A model generated the notes under the pieces. It saw nothing but the letters and a program-made list of their open reading frames with translations, was not told where the DNA came from and searched no databases. Of a stretch of 64,000 bases of DNA, positions 50,372-60,561 are shown piece after piece. Positions within the stretch are counted from its first letter, which is position 1. Each line of letters opens with the position of its first letter. A program made the position numbers and the translations under genes. This stretch comes from Evansella halocellulosilytica (GTDB taxonomy: Bacteria > Bacillota > Bacilli > Bacillales > Salisediminibacteriaceae). The stretch lies in the NCBI RefSeq assembly GCF_002335745.1, contig NZ_NIST01000001.1:278156-342155 (forward strand), read 5' to 3'.

Positions 50372-52735
50372 TTATTCTTTCCATTCACCAATGTACACGT
50401 CTCTTTCAATCGTATCTTCTTGACCGTCCTGTTCTGCAAAAATGAGCGCTTTGTACAAGCCAGGTGGAACCCCTTCAATTTTCAGCCTATGTTCATACAT
50501 CCCTCTTTCCAAATCTTCCTGAACGTCAATATAATCAATAAAACGGAACGTATCTGGATCGTAAAGGGCGATACCGAACGTTTCTGCCCCTCCTGGGAAA
50601 TAGACTTCATATTGATACATATTTTTTTCTGTCGTTTGCTCTAACATAAATGCCATTAATCTAGGATAATCAGGCTCCTCAACGAAAAACACATACGGAA
50701 CCTGTATCGACTCATCCTCACTCTTCACTACAATGACATCGTGATAGATCCCTTCTTCAAATACAGAAGGCAAAACGTCCATTGTCACGGTCACCGTTCT
50801 TTTCTCACCTGGTATTAAATAAAGTGAGAAAGGCACCTTCCATTGTACACCGTCAGGCACTTCAAATGGCGGTTCGATCGTGTAACGCTTTCTTTCGTCA
50901 GATATATTTTCGATCGTAATGTCAACGGATTTTTCTAACCTTCTATCGTCTCTTGACCATTTCCCAAATGAAACAGCCCCTGGATATACAAGAGATTCTA
51001 CTGTTAATGCACGGTCTATTTGAATCCTCCCTGTTCCTTGTACGTGTGGAGGATACAGGTTTTCATCTTGATCGACGATTGGTTTTGCTGTATTCATTAA
51101 CGCTGCTTTTACTTGGTCCGGTGTCCAATCAGGGTATTTCTGTTTAAGTAACGCTGCAGCCCCTGCTACGTGAGGAGCTGACATACTCGTACCGTTCAAA
51201 TCTAAATAACCTCTTGGAACCGTACTATCAATCGCTACACCCGGTGCAACTAAATCCGGTTTTATTGACCAAGTATGTGTTACGGGACCTCTAGAGCTAA
51301 AAGGTGCCATCAAATCTTCTTCTTCACGATAAATCGTTCTTATATAGACGTCTTCTTTTTCGAGCTTGCTTTTCAAGTGATTACCGACTTCTTTCGAGAC
51401 ACTGACTACAGGAATATCAACAGGCTCTTCAAGCATGCCGGAAAACTCGCCGTCTACGTGATTATATACAATTAACGCTTCTGCACCTGCTTGCTTTGCA
51501 AGCTTCGCTTTGTACGTAAAAGAGATTTGTCCGCGTTCTGCAATGACGATTTTCCCCCGAACATCGGCATTGTGATAGTCTTCTTCTTTCCCTAAACCGA
51601 CATCGTAAGCAGGAAATTCCCTTTTTAACTCCCACGGCTCTGATTGCTGCATTGGTATAACTGGAATTTCAACGTCACTGTTACGTTCAGTCGTTAAATA
51701 AGGTATTTTCATCGGTGGTGTCGATGCGCCTACTGAAATTGCTTTTGATGAAGTCCCTGGTGATCCGACCGTCCACAAATTTGGTCCGCTGTTCCCATTA
51801 GATGTTACGGCTACTACCCCTTCTTCCACAGCTTTATCAAGAGCAATACTCGTCGGCCAATCTGGACCATTTACGGTGTTTCCTAACGAAAGATTAATGA
51901 CATCAACGCCATCTTCAACTGCTTTTTCGATTGCTTCAATGACTTGTTCTGTCGTTCCCATACCGGTTGGTCCGAGCGCTCGGTAAGCATATATTTCAGC
52001 GTCAGGAGCCACCCCTTGTAACCGCCCGTTTGCTGCAATAATTCCAGCTACGTGCGTTCCGTGAAAGGTCGGCATTCCTTCCCCTTTTTGTGTTTCCATT
52101 GGATCTGTGTCTTCATCTATCACATCGTATCCACCGCGGAAGTTATTTTTTAGATCAGGGTGATGATAATCAATCCCGGTATCAATGACCGCTACTTTTA
52201 CTCCTTTACCGGTTATTTCTTCACCATTACGAGCAAATTTATTTCGCAAATTCTCATTACGAATAAAAGGAATGCTTTCATCTAGTGTCGGTTCATAATA
52301 AGCAACCTCATCGACACGAGTTATTCCTTCTGTTTGCCTTAACTCGTCCGCAACTTTTCTAGACGTTTTAATTGAAAATCCGTTGTACAGCTTCGTAAAC
52401 GTTTTTCTCTTTTCAATAGTAGGGAAGCTCTCCATTACTGCTTCTAACGTTTCATGTGGACATTGTTCAGCCTCGATAATAAAGATGGCTTGTTCATCTT
52501 CATTTGTAGGCGGCTTTGGTCTTTCAGGGAAAAATACAGTAGATGTCTCAGAATCCATTTGATCCTCACTATAAACGAGGTTCGGTCCAGCTGCCATCAT
52601 CATGATCATAATGATGACGACGACTTTTATTGGTAAAGTGAAGGTTTTTTTGTGACAGCCTTTATGTATAAAGTTTTGAAAAAGCATATGAAATAAGGGT
52701 TTACTATGATCATTAAATAACGTTACATTTTTCAT
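50372..52735 (-). CDS. Exported subtilisin-like serine protease with PA domain (Vpr-like)
   Basis: A 787-residue S8 peptidase. A long N-terminal leader has its hydrophobic core at about 36-52, and an I9-type propeptide (about 80-145, ending before the ETPTLDESIPF-like junction) follows. In the catalytic domain Asp lies in VAVIDTGIDYHHPD, His in FHGTHVAGIIAANG and Ser in LNGTSMSAPHVAGAA. A protease-associated (PA) domain (GKIVIAERGQISF...AEALIVYNH) is inserted between His and Ser. The C-terminal 200 residues are beta-rich. This layout is that of B. subtilis Vpr. It lies between upp and the atp operon, which is not the B. subtilis location. Confidence 0.9.
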   Translation of the reverse strand: MKNVTLFNDHSKPLFHMLFQNFIHKGCHKKTFTLPIKVVVIIMIMMMAAGPNLVYSEDQMDSETSTVFFPERPKPPTNEDEQAIFIIEAEQCPHETLEAVMESFPTIEKRKTFTKLYNGFSIKTSRKVADELRQTEGITRVDEVAYYEPTLDESIPFIRNENLRNKFARNGEEITGKGVKVAVIDTGIDYHHPDLKNNFRGGYDVIDEDTDPMETQKGEGMPTFHGTHVAGIIAANGRLQGVAPDAEIYAYRALGPTGMGTTEQVIEAIEKAVEDGVDVINLSLGNTVNGPDWPTSIALDKAVEEGVVAVTSNGNSGPNLWTVGSPGTSSKAISVGASTPPMKIPYLTTERNSDVEIPVIPMQQSEPWELKREFPAYDVGLGKEEDYHNADVRGKIVIAERGQISFTYKAKLAKQAGAEALIVYNHVDGEFSGMLEEPVDIPVVSVSKEVGNHLKSKLEKEDVYIRTIYREEEDLMAPFSSRGPVTHTWSIKPDLVAPGVAIDSTVPRGYLDLNGTSMSAPHVAGAAALLKQKYPDWTPDQVKAALMNTAKPIVDQDENLYPPHVQGTGRIQIDRALTVESLVYPGAVSFGKWSRDDRRLEKSVDITIENISDERKRYTIEPPFEVPDGVQWKVPFSLYLIPGEKRTVTVTMDVLPSVFEEGIYHDVIVVKSEDESIQVPYVFFVEEPDYPRLMAFMLEQTTEKNMYQYEVYFPGGAETFGIALYDPDTFRFIDYIDVQEDLERGMYEHRLKIEGVPPGLYKALIFAEQDGQEDTIERDVYIGEWKE

Positions 52736-52926
52736 TTATTTCTCATCCCTTCTCCCTCGTCCAACTACGGTAGTAAGCTGATTTTCATATCATATTTACT
52801 ATCAACCTGAAAAACGGGGAGCGAATGAAGTAACCTTTCTATCACCTGCTCATCCCGTCTTCCATCTACATTCTCTCGATTATTCGTTCCCTTATCATGC
52901 CAAAAAAATAAACATTTCATTCAACG

Positions 52927-52961
52927 AAAAAAGTTCGGGGACCTGGTCCCCGAACTTTTTT
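52927..52961. repeat. CCTGG-centred palindrome (family B)
   Basis: A perfect 17+1+17 palindrome (AAAAAAGTTCGGGGACC arm) centred on T at 52944, bounded by A-run and T-run. It has the form of a bidirectional terminator but lies about 190 bp upstream of the subtilase start and far from any 3' end. Confidence 0.85.
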
Positions 52962-53265
52962 AAAATTGGCAGGATTTTAATTATTCTATGTTGAATGGAG
53001 ACAGGTTGAGCGTTCATTCGACTATGAAAGAAAAACAAAACTCTTATGCTTTCGTCGTGCAAGTCTTAATGTTAATCGCGGCATCCTTAGTTGCACTTAT
53101 ACGATCGTCATTCGTTTTTTGAATTCTAATAGAACTAAGAAAAGCGCTGTTGCCTCTTCCTCTTCTAGCATCGCTCTGTTGTTATATCCGTCAACCCGGC
53201 AATACGCCACGTCCTGTGGCATGCCCGGCATTAGGACGTCCTGTCCGTCGAGACACCTCGTAGCC

Positions 53266-53391
53266 TGTTTGGACGCAACTTCTCTCCAGTTTGACGCAAC
53301 TTCTCTCCAGTTTGACGCAACTTCTCTTCAGTTTGGCGCAACTTCTCTCCAGTTTGACGCAACTTCTCTTCAGTTTGGCGCAACAACTCTT
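53266..53391. repeat. 21-bp direct repeat array (6 copies)
   Basis: Six tandem units of GTTTGACGCAACTTCTCTCC plus A; the first has an extra base, and some have TTCA or TTTGGCG variants. The period is a multiple of three, so a plus-strand frame encodes DATSLQF heptads, but no SD precedes it. Confidence 0.85.
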
Positions 53392-53467
53392 TACTCGTGT
53401 AGTAAACGCTCGTGCCTGAAGCTAGACAGCAATCGAGAGATTGATAATTTATACTTACTTAACCTTT

Positions 53468-53500
53468 AAAAATAGATGCGAACCTATTTAGATTCGCACC
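53468..53500 (-). terminator. Terminator of upp
   Basis: On the minus strand, GGTGCGAA pairs with TTCGCATC (one G-T pair) and TATTTTT follows, about 30 bp after the upp stop. Confidence 0.65.
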
Positions 53501-53529
53501 TTTATGCATATACTCGCTATCAAATTTGA

Positions 53530-54159
53530 TTACTTCGTACCAAATAGTCTATCCCCAGCATCGCCTAATCCAGGAACAATGTATCCTTTTTCATTTAACT
53601 TCTCATCCATAGCTGCAAGGTAAATATCGATATCCGGATGTTCCTTTTGAACAACCTCTACCCCTTCTGGTGCAGCAACGAGACACATTAATTTTATATT
53701 TTTTGCCCCTCTTTTTTTAATCGAGTTAATTGCTTCAACTGCAGATCCACCTGTTGCAAGCATCGGATCAATGACAATTAGTTCACGCTCTTCAATATCA
53801 TTTGGAAGCTTTACGTAATATTCAACAGGCTTCAACGTTTCCGGATCACGGTACAAGCCAACATGACCTACCTTTGCCGCAGGAATCAATGTTAAAATGC
53901 CATCAACCATTCCTAATCCTGCTCTTAAAATCGGTATCAAGCCAAGCTTTTTACCAGCAATCAATTGACTTTTCGCTGGCCCAACCGGAGTTTCTATTTC
54001 CACGTCTTCAAGCGGCAAATGCCTCGTAATTTCAAAAGCCATTAAACTTGCCACTTCATCGACAAGCTCACGAAACTCTTTCGTTCCTGTGTTTTTATCT
54101 CTTATGTAAGTTAGCTTATGCTGAATTAATGGATGGTCTAAAACGTACACATTACTCAT
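53530..54159 (-). CDS. upp: Uracil phosphoribosyltransferase
   Basis: A 209-residue type I PRTase converting uracil and PRPP to UMP (pyrimidine salvage). The PRPP loop is [16 protein letters not shown] (about 128-143), with [11 protein letters not shown] and the C-terminal uracil-binding [12 protein letters not shown]. It follows glyA as in B. subtilis. Confidence 0.97.
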   Translation of the reverse strand: MSNVYVLDHPLIQHKLTYIRDKNTGTKEFRELVDEVASLMAFEITRHLPLEDVEIETPVGPAKSQLIAGKKLGLIPILRAGLGMVDGILTLIPAAKVGHVGLYRDPETLKPVEYYVKLPNDIEERELIVIDPMLATGGSAVEAINSIKKRGAKNIKLMCLVAAPEGVEVVQKEHPDIDIYLAAMDEKLNEKGYIVPGLGDAGDRLFGTK

Positions 54160-54392
54160 CGTACCACTCCTATTTTTTATATGGAATATTTGTTGTTGAA
54201 GCGCTTTGAAATAACGAAACGAGACTGCTACATAAGGTTTTATTCAAGCTAAAATCCCATCTCTTTCTTACACTCTTTGCAAATTTTACATAAAAAGCTC
54301 TGTCGATTCAAGCTGTTTTTTTACGGAGAATAGGATGATCTCCATACGAATGGGCAGGCTATATCGTTCAGCCCGCCCAAAATGATCGTTTC

Positions 54393-55658
54393 TTATAGGT
54401 TCTCATACAAAGGATACTGTGCTGTCAGCTTTTCTACTTCTTCCTTTGCTGCACGCAACACTTCTTCTTTATCGATTCCTTTTAAAACATCAGCCATGAT
54501 TTTTCCGACGCTGATCATGTCTTCTTCTTTAAAACCTCTCGATGTTACCGCAGCTGTACCAAGGCGTAATCCACTAGTAACAAAAGGACTTTCAGGATCG
54601 AACGGAATCGTATTTTTATTCGTTGTAATACCTACTCGATCTAACGTTTCTTCTGCTACCTTACCTGTTATGTTTAAATTGCGTAAATCGAGAAGGACTA
54701 AATGATTATCAGTTCCGCCAGATACGAGATCGACTCCTTCATTTTTCAAAGAATCTGCCAACGCACTTGCATTATTCTTCACTTGCTCGGCATATGCTTT
54801 AAATTCAGCAGTCATTACTTCCCCTAATGCGACTGCTTTTGCCGCGATTACGTGCATTAATGGGCCTCCTTGAAGACCAGGGAAGATCGCTTTATCAATC
54901 TTCTTAGCAAATTCTTCTTTACATAAAATCATCCCGCCGCGTGGTCCGCGCAATGTTTTATGTGTCGTCGTTGTAACGAAATCTGCATACGGAACCGGGT
55001 TCGGATGAAGGTTCGCAGCAACAAGGCCGGCAATATGAGCCATATCTACCATTAAATAAGCACCGACTTCATCAGCAATTTCTCTGAACTTTTGAAAGTC
55101 AATCTCTCTCGAATAGGCACTTGCTCCCGCAACGATTAACTTAGGTTGATGTGTCACCGCTTTTTCACGAACATCTTCATACACAATTTGTCCTGTTTTT
55201 TCATCGACACCATAATCGACGAATTCGTATTGCTTACCACTAAAGTTCACAGGACTTCCATGTGTTAAGTGCCCGCCGTGTGACAAGTTCATCCCTAAAA
55301 CGGTGTCACCTTGTTCAAGAATCGTAAAATAAACAGCCATGTTTGCTTGTGCACCTGAATGTGGTTGTACATTGGCATGGTCAGCACCAAAGATTTTCTT
55401 TGCTCGATCTCTTGCGATGTTTTCCGCTACATCGACATGCTCACATCCGCCATAGTAACGTTTACTCGGATACCCTTCTGCGTATTTGTTCGTTAGAACT
55501 GAGCCTTGTGCTTCCATAACTGCTTTTGACACAAAATTTTCCGATGCAATCAATTCAATATTAGACTGCTGCCTTTTTAATTCTGCATCCATTGCTGCAA
55601 ATAGTTCTGCATCTTGTGTTCTTATTTCACTTAATGGTTCCACTTTCGTTGTTGTCAT
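54393..55658 (-). CDS. glyA: Serine hydroxymethyltransferase
   Basis: A PLP enzyme of 421 residues interconverting serine and glycine with tetrahydrofolate. The Schiff-base Lys lies in [14 protein letters not shown]. The motifs [14 protein letters not shown] and [15 protein letters not shown] are intact. ATG at 55658 is used because AGGAGG is 8 bases upstream; the longer frame to 55724 has no SD. Confidence 0.96.
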   Translation of the reverse strand: MTTTKVEPLSEIRTQDAELFAAMDAELKRQQSNIELIASENFVSKAVMEAQGSVLTNKYAEGYPSKRYYGGCEHVDVAENIARDRAKKIFGADHANVQPHSGAQANMAVYFTILEQGDTVLGMNLSHGGHLTHGSPVNFSGKQYEFVDYGVDEKTGQIVYEDVREKAVTHQPKLIVAGASAYSREIDFQKFREIADEVGAYLMVDMAHIAGLVAANLHPNPVPYADFVTTTTHKTLRGPRGGMILCKEEFAKKIDKAIFPGLQGGPLMHVIAAKAVALGEVMTAEFKAYAEQVKNNASALADSLKNEGVDLVSGGTDNHLVLLDLRNLNITGKVAEETLDRVGITTNKNTIPFDPESPFVTSGLRLGTAAVTSRGFKEEDMISVGKIMADVLKGIDKEEVLRAAKEEVEKLTAQYPLYENL

Positions 55659-55754
55659 CCGTATTGCCTCCTTTATTTCGTTTACAGGGTATTTACTAAA
55701 TGATCGATTTAAGCATCCTCTCAATATTATATGAATGATTTTGCTTGAGGGCTA

Positions 55755-56330
55755 TCAATCACAAGTCTCATTATTTGTCGAAAAGTGATAAATTGCCCGC
55801 TCTCCGCCAATTAGCTTCGGACGTGTTCTTGCATAAGTGATATTCGCTTCTCCTATGCGTTTAACTGACGTCCTTACTGGAACAGCAACTCGTTTTAAGT
55901 GCATCCCGATAAATGTATCCCCAATGTCAATCCCGGCATCTGCTTGGATTTCTTCGAGTAACACTGGCTCTTCAAACTGCTTAAAAGCATAGGCAGCCAT
56001 TGATCCTCCAGCTTTTGGAGCTGGGATCGCGTGAACAGTTTCACTTTTCATCTTAATAGCTAATTGCTTTTCAACGACGAGAGCACGATTTAAATGCTCA
56101 CAACATTGAAAAGCAAGGTTTATGTCTGTTTCTTCTTGGAATGTTCGTAATGCCTTCCAAATCGCTGAAGCAACCTCCACTGTACCAGCTTTACCAATAT
56201 GTTTTCCAGTTACTTCACTTGTACTCGTTCCAACGACAAATGTTTGATCAGCACTTAAACCGGATGCAAGCTGAAACTCTCGTAACCCTTTCAACAAGCT
56301 TTGTTCTACTTGTTCTCCATTGACATCCAT
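55755..56330 (-). CDS. ywlG: YwlG, UPF0340 family protein
   Basis: A 191-residue cytosolic protein of the conserved TIGR01440/UPF0340 family with no assigned function. Typical stretches are VVGTSTSEVTGKHIGKAG, FQCCEHLNRALVVEK and FIGMHLKRVAVPVR. The conserved paired Cys and His in CCEHLNR suggest a metal or active site. It sits between rpiB and glyA as in B. subtilis. Confidence 0.9.
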   Translation of the reverse strand: MDVNGEQVEQSLLKGLREFQLASGLSADQTFVVGTSTSEVTGKHIGKAGTVEVASAIWKALRTFQEETDINLAFQCCEHLNRALVVEKQLAIKMKSETVHAIPAPKAGGSMAAYAFKQFEEPVLLEEIQADAGIDIGDTFIGMHLKRVAVPVRTSVKRIGEANITYARTRPKLIGGERAIYHFSTNNETCD

Positions 56331-56885
56331 GTTTCGTCCCCCTTTGAAAGAGTCATTAGAGGTTTACAAAGGCTCTTTTTCTACACTTTCATACTCATTT
56401 ATGAATCCGACCGTATACTTTTCACGAATGTATTCTGAATCTTAAGTCCTTGCAGGAGCTACGAGTATGTATACTACAAGACGAGCATTCATCTTTTTAA
56501 TTTTATTAAAAGTGTTTATGCTATTGAGTTGAATCATCCATACGATCGTTCCAATCTGTTACTAGCGGACGCTTTCACTCCAGAGCACAAATGCGACACC
56601 TACTCTTGCTACACTTCGTTTGTATCTGTAGTGTCTTCGTTGCAGCAACAGGTAGATAATTCGTGAAGAAAACGCTAATCGCTGGGGTAGCCGCCTTTCA
56701 CTTCTTCGAATTTTCAATAAATCAACAGTCTATGCGAAAGAGACTGAAAAAAGTATCATTTTTTTACAAATAAGCTGCCTCAATAGTAAAGTGCAAGGCA
56801 TTCCAACTTTCACTACTTAAAAATCGTTCCTTTTTCAACGATATTCTTCAGCGGCTGGATAGCCAAGCACAATTGAGACAGCCCG
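56331..56885. other. rpiB-ywlG intergenic region
   Basis: About 555 bp in which I see no gene, promoter or repeat that can be supported. Confidence 0.5.
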
Positions 56886-57323
56886 TTAGTTTTCGTATTG
56901 CGTAATCTTATTTACCCGTGTTTCGTGTCTGCCACCTTCAAATTCTGTACTTAACCAAACTCTAGCAATTTCAGTAGCAAGGCCAGGTCCTATGACACGT
57001 TCCCCCATCGCTAAAACATTTGTATCGTTATGCTCTCTCGTCACTTTTGCAGTAAATAAATCATGGACGAGTGCACAGCGAACACCCTTTACTTTGTTTG
57101 CTGCGATAGACATGCCAATCCCTGTACCACAAATGACAATTCCTCGGTCTACTTCTCCAGCTGCGACCTTTTCAGCAACAGGAATACCATAATCAGGATA
57201 GTCGACCGAATCCGAACAATCACAACCGATATCCACATAGTCAATATTCATATCGTTTAATAACGATTTTATTTCTTCTTTTAAATTGTACCCGCCATGA
57301 TCTGAACCAATTGCAACTTTCAT
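56886..57323 (-). CDS. rpiB: Ribose-5-phosphate isomerase B
   Basis: A 145-residue RpiB/LacAB-fold isomerase interconverting ribose 5-phosphate and ribulose 5-phosphate. MKVAIGSDHGGYNLKEEI starts the protein, the catalytic Cys lies in GIVICGTGIGMSIAANK, and the phosphate-site Arg/His in REHNDTNVLAMGERV. SD AAAGGAGG. Confidence 0.95.
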   Translation of the reverse strand: MKVAIGSDHGGYNLKEEIKSLLNDMNIDYVDIGCDCSDSVDYPDYGIPVAEKVAAGEVDRGIVICGTGIGMSIAANKVKGVRCALVHDLFTAKVTREHNDTNVLAMGERVIGPGLATEIARVWLSTEFEGGRHETRVNKITQYEN

Positions 57324-57783
57324 AATATCCTCCTTTTATGTTGAAGGCGATGATGACCTTTGTTGTTTTCTTTCATATTTTATAGTAAAACAGTGTGAAA
57401 GTACACGTCCACCAAAATCAAAAATGTCACGATCACCAAAATTGAATATATAGCTATATTCAACTTTTTGTTAAAACGTTTTTAGCAAACGAATTTCATG
57501 CTTAGTCAGTCGTAGTGGCGAATTCCTTCGTTTACGTTATATGATCGTCCATAGCTTTGATATATGCGATTGTCCCCACTGTTTTTAGCTACACCAAGAT
57601 TGAAAAACAAAGTCTTACACTCATTTATAGAGGATGTTCAAAAAGTCCGGGAAAAATAGATTTCGTATCTCTGCGTTAACTCGTTTTTCCGTTACTCTCG
57701 TATTAACACCATACGCTCCGTGACTCAAAATTTCGTCGCATTGATCTACTTGGCTCTTTTTGTCCTCCTTTTTGAACACTCAT
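57324..57783. other. Intergenic region with inverted-repeat element
   Basis: About 460 bp lacking genes; the right third is the 144-bp inverted-repeat element at 57635-57778. A palindromic ATATAGCTATAT lies near 57450. Confidence 0.55.
57635..57778. mobile_element. MITE-like 144-bp element
   Basis: The ends TGTTCAAAAAG (57635-57645) and CTTTTTGAACA (57768-57778) are exact inverted repeats; just inside are AAAGTCCGG and CTTTTTGTCCTCC. The interior is non-coding. The shape is that of a miniature inverted-repeat element. I recall similar sequences as common in alkaliphilic Bacillus genomes but cannot verify this here. Confidence 0.5.
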
Positions 57784-59076
57784 TTATACTGTAAATTTAT
57801 TAATTGTAAGCTTTAATTTCTCCGCTTGATCACCTAACAATTCAGCTGATGCTGCAATTTCTTCCATCACTGCTGTTTGCTCCTGTGTTGAGGATGTAAC
57901 ATCTGCAGCCCCTGCAGATGTTTGTTCGGCAACTGCCGCAACATCTTGTGACTCTCGAGCTGTTCCTTCAATCGAAGTCATTTGCCTATCTACTAGTTGT
58001 AAAATCTCATGAATGGACTCGGCAACTTCGTTTACAGAATCCGTCATTTCGACAATCGCTTCATTCGTCTTTGTCCCTTTTTCTGCTTCACTATTTGCAG
58101 CAGTCACTTGCTCTGTAATTTGCTCTACAACGTTTTTTACCTCTTGCTGAATGTTTTGAATGAGATCAGAAATTCCTTGTACGGCAGTTCCACTCTCATC
58201 TGCAAGCTTTCTTACTTCATCTGCAACGACAGCAAACCCTCTCCCATGTTCTCCAGCTCGTGCTGCTTCAATCGAAGCGTTCAATGCAAGCAAATTCGTT
58301 TGTTCAGCAATGTCTCCTACAAGAGAGATAATTTCTCCAACTTTTTTTGCATGCATTTCTAATCTGTGTACAGCTGTTAACGATGATTGATTATCATGGG
58401 CTAATTGTTGAATGCCTTTTATGAGAGATTGAATAACTGCTTTGCTCTCACTTAATGTATTTACCATATCATTCGAAAGTTTATTCGAATTCTTGGCATG
58501 ATCTTGCACATTCGCTGCAATATCTGTGACTTCATCAATTGATGTGACTGTATTTTGCATAGCATGTGCCGACGTATCTGCTCCAGAAGCAATTTCCTCC
58601 ACTGTTCTTGAAATATTTTCAGCCTGTTCAGCAGCAGCGGTTGAAGCATCCTTAATTTCAAGAACTTTATCGTTCGTTTGTTGAAAATTTTCATCAATGT
58701 CACGAACCATTCCTCTTAAATTGTGAACCATATGATTATAAGCTAACGCGAGTGCCCGAAGCTCATCGTCGGATTTCGGCACTTCTACATCTTCAGTGAT
58801 GTTCCCTTCTGCAACCTTTCGGGCTGATTTTTCTAATTGATTAAGTGGTCGGACGATTAGCGTTGCCCCAATAAACCCTAATATCCCACACCATAAAACG
58901 CCTAAAAATAATGTCAGTAATGTAAAGACAGTCCCAGTAACACCTAAAAGATCCCCTAAATATTCGTTTAAGTAAAAAAGGAAAATTCCACTCGTTACAT
59001 ACGTAATTGCAGCAACAGTACAAATTCCAATAACCATTTTTTTCCTTAAGCTAAATTGATACTTCGTTCCCTCCAT
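57784..59076 (-). CDS. Methyl-accepting chemotaxis protein lacking a sensor domain
   Basis: A 430-residue chemoreceptor. Two membrane helices (about 13-33 and 42-65) are separated by under ten residues, so there is no extracytosolic ligand domain. A HAMP domain ([17 protein letters not shown]...) follows, then a long methylation/signalling coiled coil with the tip block [35 protein letters not shown] (about 265-300). It may sense membrane state, redox or pH through the helices or HAMP, but this is inference. It is inserted between ywlE and rpiB relative to B. subtilis. Confidence 0.9.
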   Translation of the reverse strand: MEGTKYQFSLRKKMVIGICTVAAITYVTSGIFLFYLNEYLGDLLGVTGTVFTLLTLFLGVLWCGILGFIGATLIVRPLNQLEKSARKVAEGNITEDVEVPKSDDELRALALAYNHMVHNLRGMVRDIDENFQQTNDKVLEIKDASTAAAEQAENISRTVEEIASGADTSAHAMQNTVTSIDEVTDIAANVQDHAKNSNKLSNDMVNTLSESKAVIQSLIKGIQQLAHDNQSSLTAVHRLEMHAKKVGEIISLVGDIAEQTNLLALNASIEAARAGEHGRGFAVVADEVRKLADESGTAVQGISDLIQNIQQEVKNVVEQITEQVTAANSEAEKGTKTNEAIVEMTDSVNEVAESIHEILQLVDRQMTSIEGTARESQDVAAVAEQTSAGAADVTSSTQEQTAVMEEIAASAELLGDQAEKLKLTINKFTV

Positions 59077-59109
59077 CGCTGTGTTTCCTCCCTCAAACTC
59101 CCCTGCTGA

Positions 59110-59769
59110 CTAGTCTCTGTTGTTCTCTAGTTTTTTAAATAGTTTTTTGATTGCTTCTTCTATTTCATACATTGTTTGCTCATATGTTTGAATGTCCGCT
59201 CCATAAGGATCTGCAATATCAAAGGAAGGTAGTTTTGCTGCTATCTGTTCGATCGCATCATGGTGCGGTTTTAAAACATCAAGTAATTGCTGTTCAATAT
59301 CTTCTTGATGATCTATTTCTTTCGCTTCGTTATATTCTGCTATTTTATCTTGGTTTTCCGTAATAAATTTCGCCCGTTTCAGCTCTAGCTGTGCTTGATG
59401 ATTTTTTAGCTCATCGATTAGCTGCCGTGTTTCTTCGTCATCATGGATAAATTCTTTTAATGAAAAAATGAGGTCTACTTTGTCCGGAAACTGTTCAATT
59501 AAGCTTCGTTTATGATTTTCCGTCATCGTCAAAATGACATCTGCCCAAGTTAAAAGCGATGCATCGACGACTTTAGCCGTATGATCGGAATCAATTCCTC
59601 TATTTTTAAGAGCTTTCTTCGAGTTTTCCGAGATTGGCATTCCTTCCATTGCATAAATTCCTGCAGACTTTGCTTGAAATTCACTACTCGTTTTTTTATC
59701 TTCGAAGATGGCCTCTGCTAAAGGACTTCGGCACGTATTCCCTGTACAAATAAATAACACTTTTTTCAT
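59110..59769 (-). CDS. ywlE: Protein-arginine phosphatase YwlE with inserted segment
   Basis: A 219-residue low-molecular-weight phosphatase-fold protein. The P-loop CTGNTCRS is at 8-15, and Thr12 matches the residue that gives YwlE its phospho-arginine specificity. The catalytic Asp187 is in IADPYG. It removes phosphate placed by McsB. Usual YwlE length is about 150-156; the excess is a charged, Gln/Glu-rich, probably helical stretch at about 112-180, between the core and the Asp loop. Both catalytic elements are intact, so it should be active. Upstream and downstream genes (mntP, MCP) are separately spaced. Confidence 0.88.
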   Translation of the reverse strand: MKKVLFICTGNTCRSPLAEAIFEDKKTSSEFQAKSAGIYAMEGMPISENSKKALKNRGIDSDHTAKVVDASLLTWADVILTMTENHKRSLIEQFPDKVDLIFSLKEFIHDDEETRQLIDELKNHQAQLELKRAKFITENQDKIAEYNEAKEIDHQEDIEQQLLDVLKPHHDAIEQIAAKLPSFDIADPYGADIQTYEQTMYEIEEAIKKLFKKLENNRD

Positions 59770-59904
59770 TTATACATCCCCTTTCTGTTCATCACCCTAA
59801 AGTCCTATTGGATGATTCCTTCTCAAGGTGCCTGTAAATAGGATTTAACACTATCTTCTCCATGTCGACATAATCTTACAATTCCTACTTTTATTTTATC
59901 ACAA

Positions 59905-59943
59905 ATAGGTGAAAAATCCTCCTTAATTGGAAAATCTTTCACC
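59905..59943 (-). terminator. Terminator of mntP
   Basis: On the minus strand, GGTGAAAGAT pairs with ATTTTTCACC (one G-T pair), followed by TATTTG, about 15 bp after the mntP stop. Confidence 0.55.
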
Positions 59944-59957
59944 CATGTTTTTGTCAC

Positions 59958-60506
59958 TTATTGAATCGATAAAATAATTTTAATACCAAATGAGATGAGA
60001 ATACAACCGCCTAACCATTCGCTATATCCCCCCATCCAATGGCTTGCTTTTTTACCAATCAACAAGCCAAAACATGTCAGAATCCCGCTCATTATTCCAA
60101 AACTGATGAGCGTCACCAACGTTTTTGCCCCAATCATACCGAGACTCAACCCGGCAGAAAAACTGTCAAGACTTACACTAATTGCAAAAAGCAACACTCC
60201 CCAGCCGTTAGGAGTTAAAACTGTATTTTTTTCATGTTGAAAAGTCGAAAAAATCATTTGGGCACCGAGGATGACGAGTAAGCTCCCGCCAACGACAAAT
60301 GCAAAAATTCCAATATATTGGGACAATATTTTGCCAAGAACGAGTCCGATGAGGGGCATCCAAACGTGGAAGATTCCAACAACGGATCCGATTATAACGA
60401 TATTACGGTATCTCAAACCGAGTAATCCCATTCCAATTGAAAGGGAAAAGGCATCCATGCTAAGTGCAAAAGCCATAATCCCGATTGTCATTAACTCTCC
60501 GACCAC
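59958..60506 (-). CDS. mntP: Manganese efflux pump MntP
   Basis: A 182-residue six-helix exporter of the MntP (YebN) family. The paired acidic motifs ALSMDAFSLSIGMGL and ISVSLDSFSAGLSLGM carry the Asp residues of the metal path. The start is GTG at 60506 with GGGG 7 bases upstream. No yybP-ykoY riboswitch is visible in the 55 bp before it. Confidence 0.93.
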   Translation of the reverse strand: MVGELMTIGIMAFALSMDAFSLSIGMGLLGLRYRNIVIIGSVVGIFHVWMPLIGLVLGKILSQYIGIFAFVVGGSLLVILGAQMIFSTFQHEKNTVLTPNGWGVLLFAISVSLDSFSAGLSLGMIGAKTLVTLISFGIMSGILTCFGLLIGKKASHWMGGYSEWLGGCILISFGIKIILSIQ

Positions 60507-60561
60507 GTAATCACCCCTTGGACTAGCTATTCTAATCTATGCACGTCCAAAGGGTTTTATT

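Larger units (their letters stand above)
52736..53467. other. upp-subtilase intergenic region
   Basis: About 730 bp without a supported gene. It holds a palindrome (52927-52961) and a 21-bp direct repeat array (53266-53391). Confidence 0.55.

Noticed and set aside
53119-53469. Plus-strand ORF with DATSLQF heptad repeats
   Set aside because: It is a by-product of 21-bp DNA repeats; there is no SD and no similarity to a known heptad protein.
55659-55724. Longer N-terminus for GlyA
   Set aside because: AGGAGG is correctly placed for the ATG at 55658 and the family starts there.
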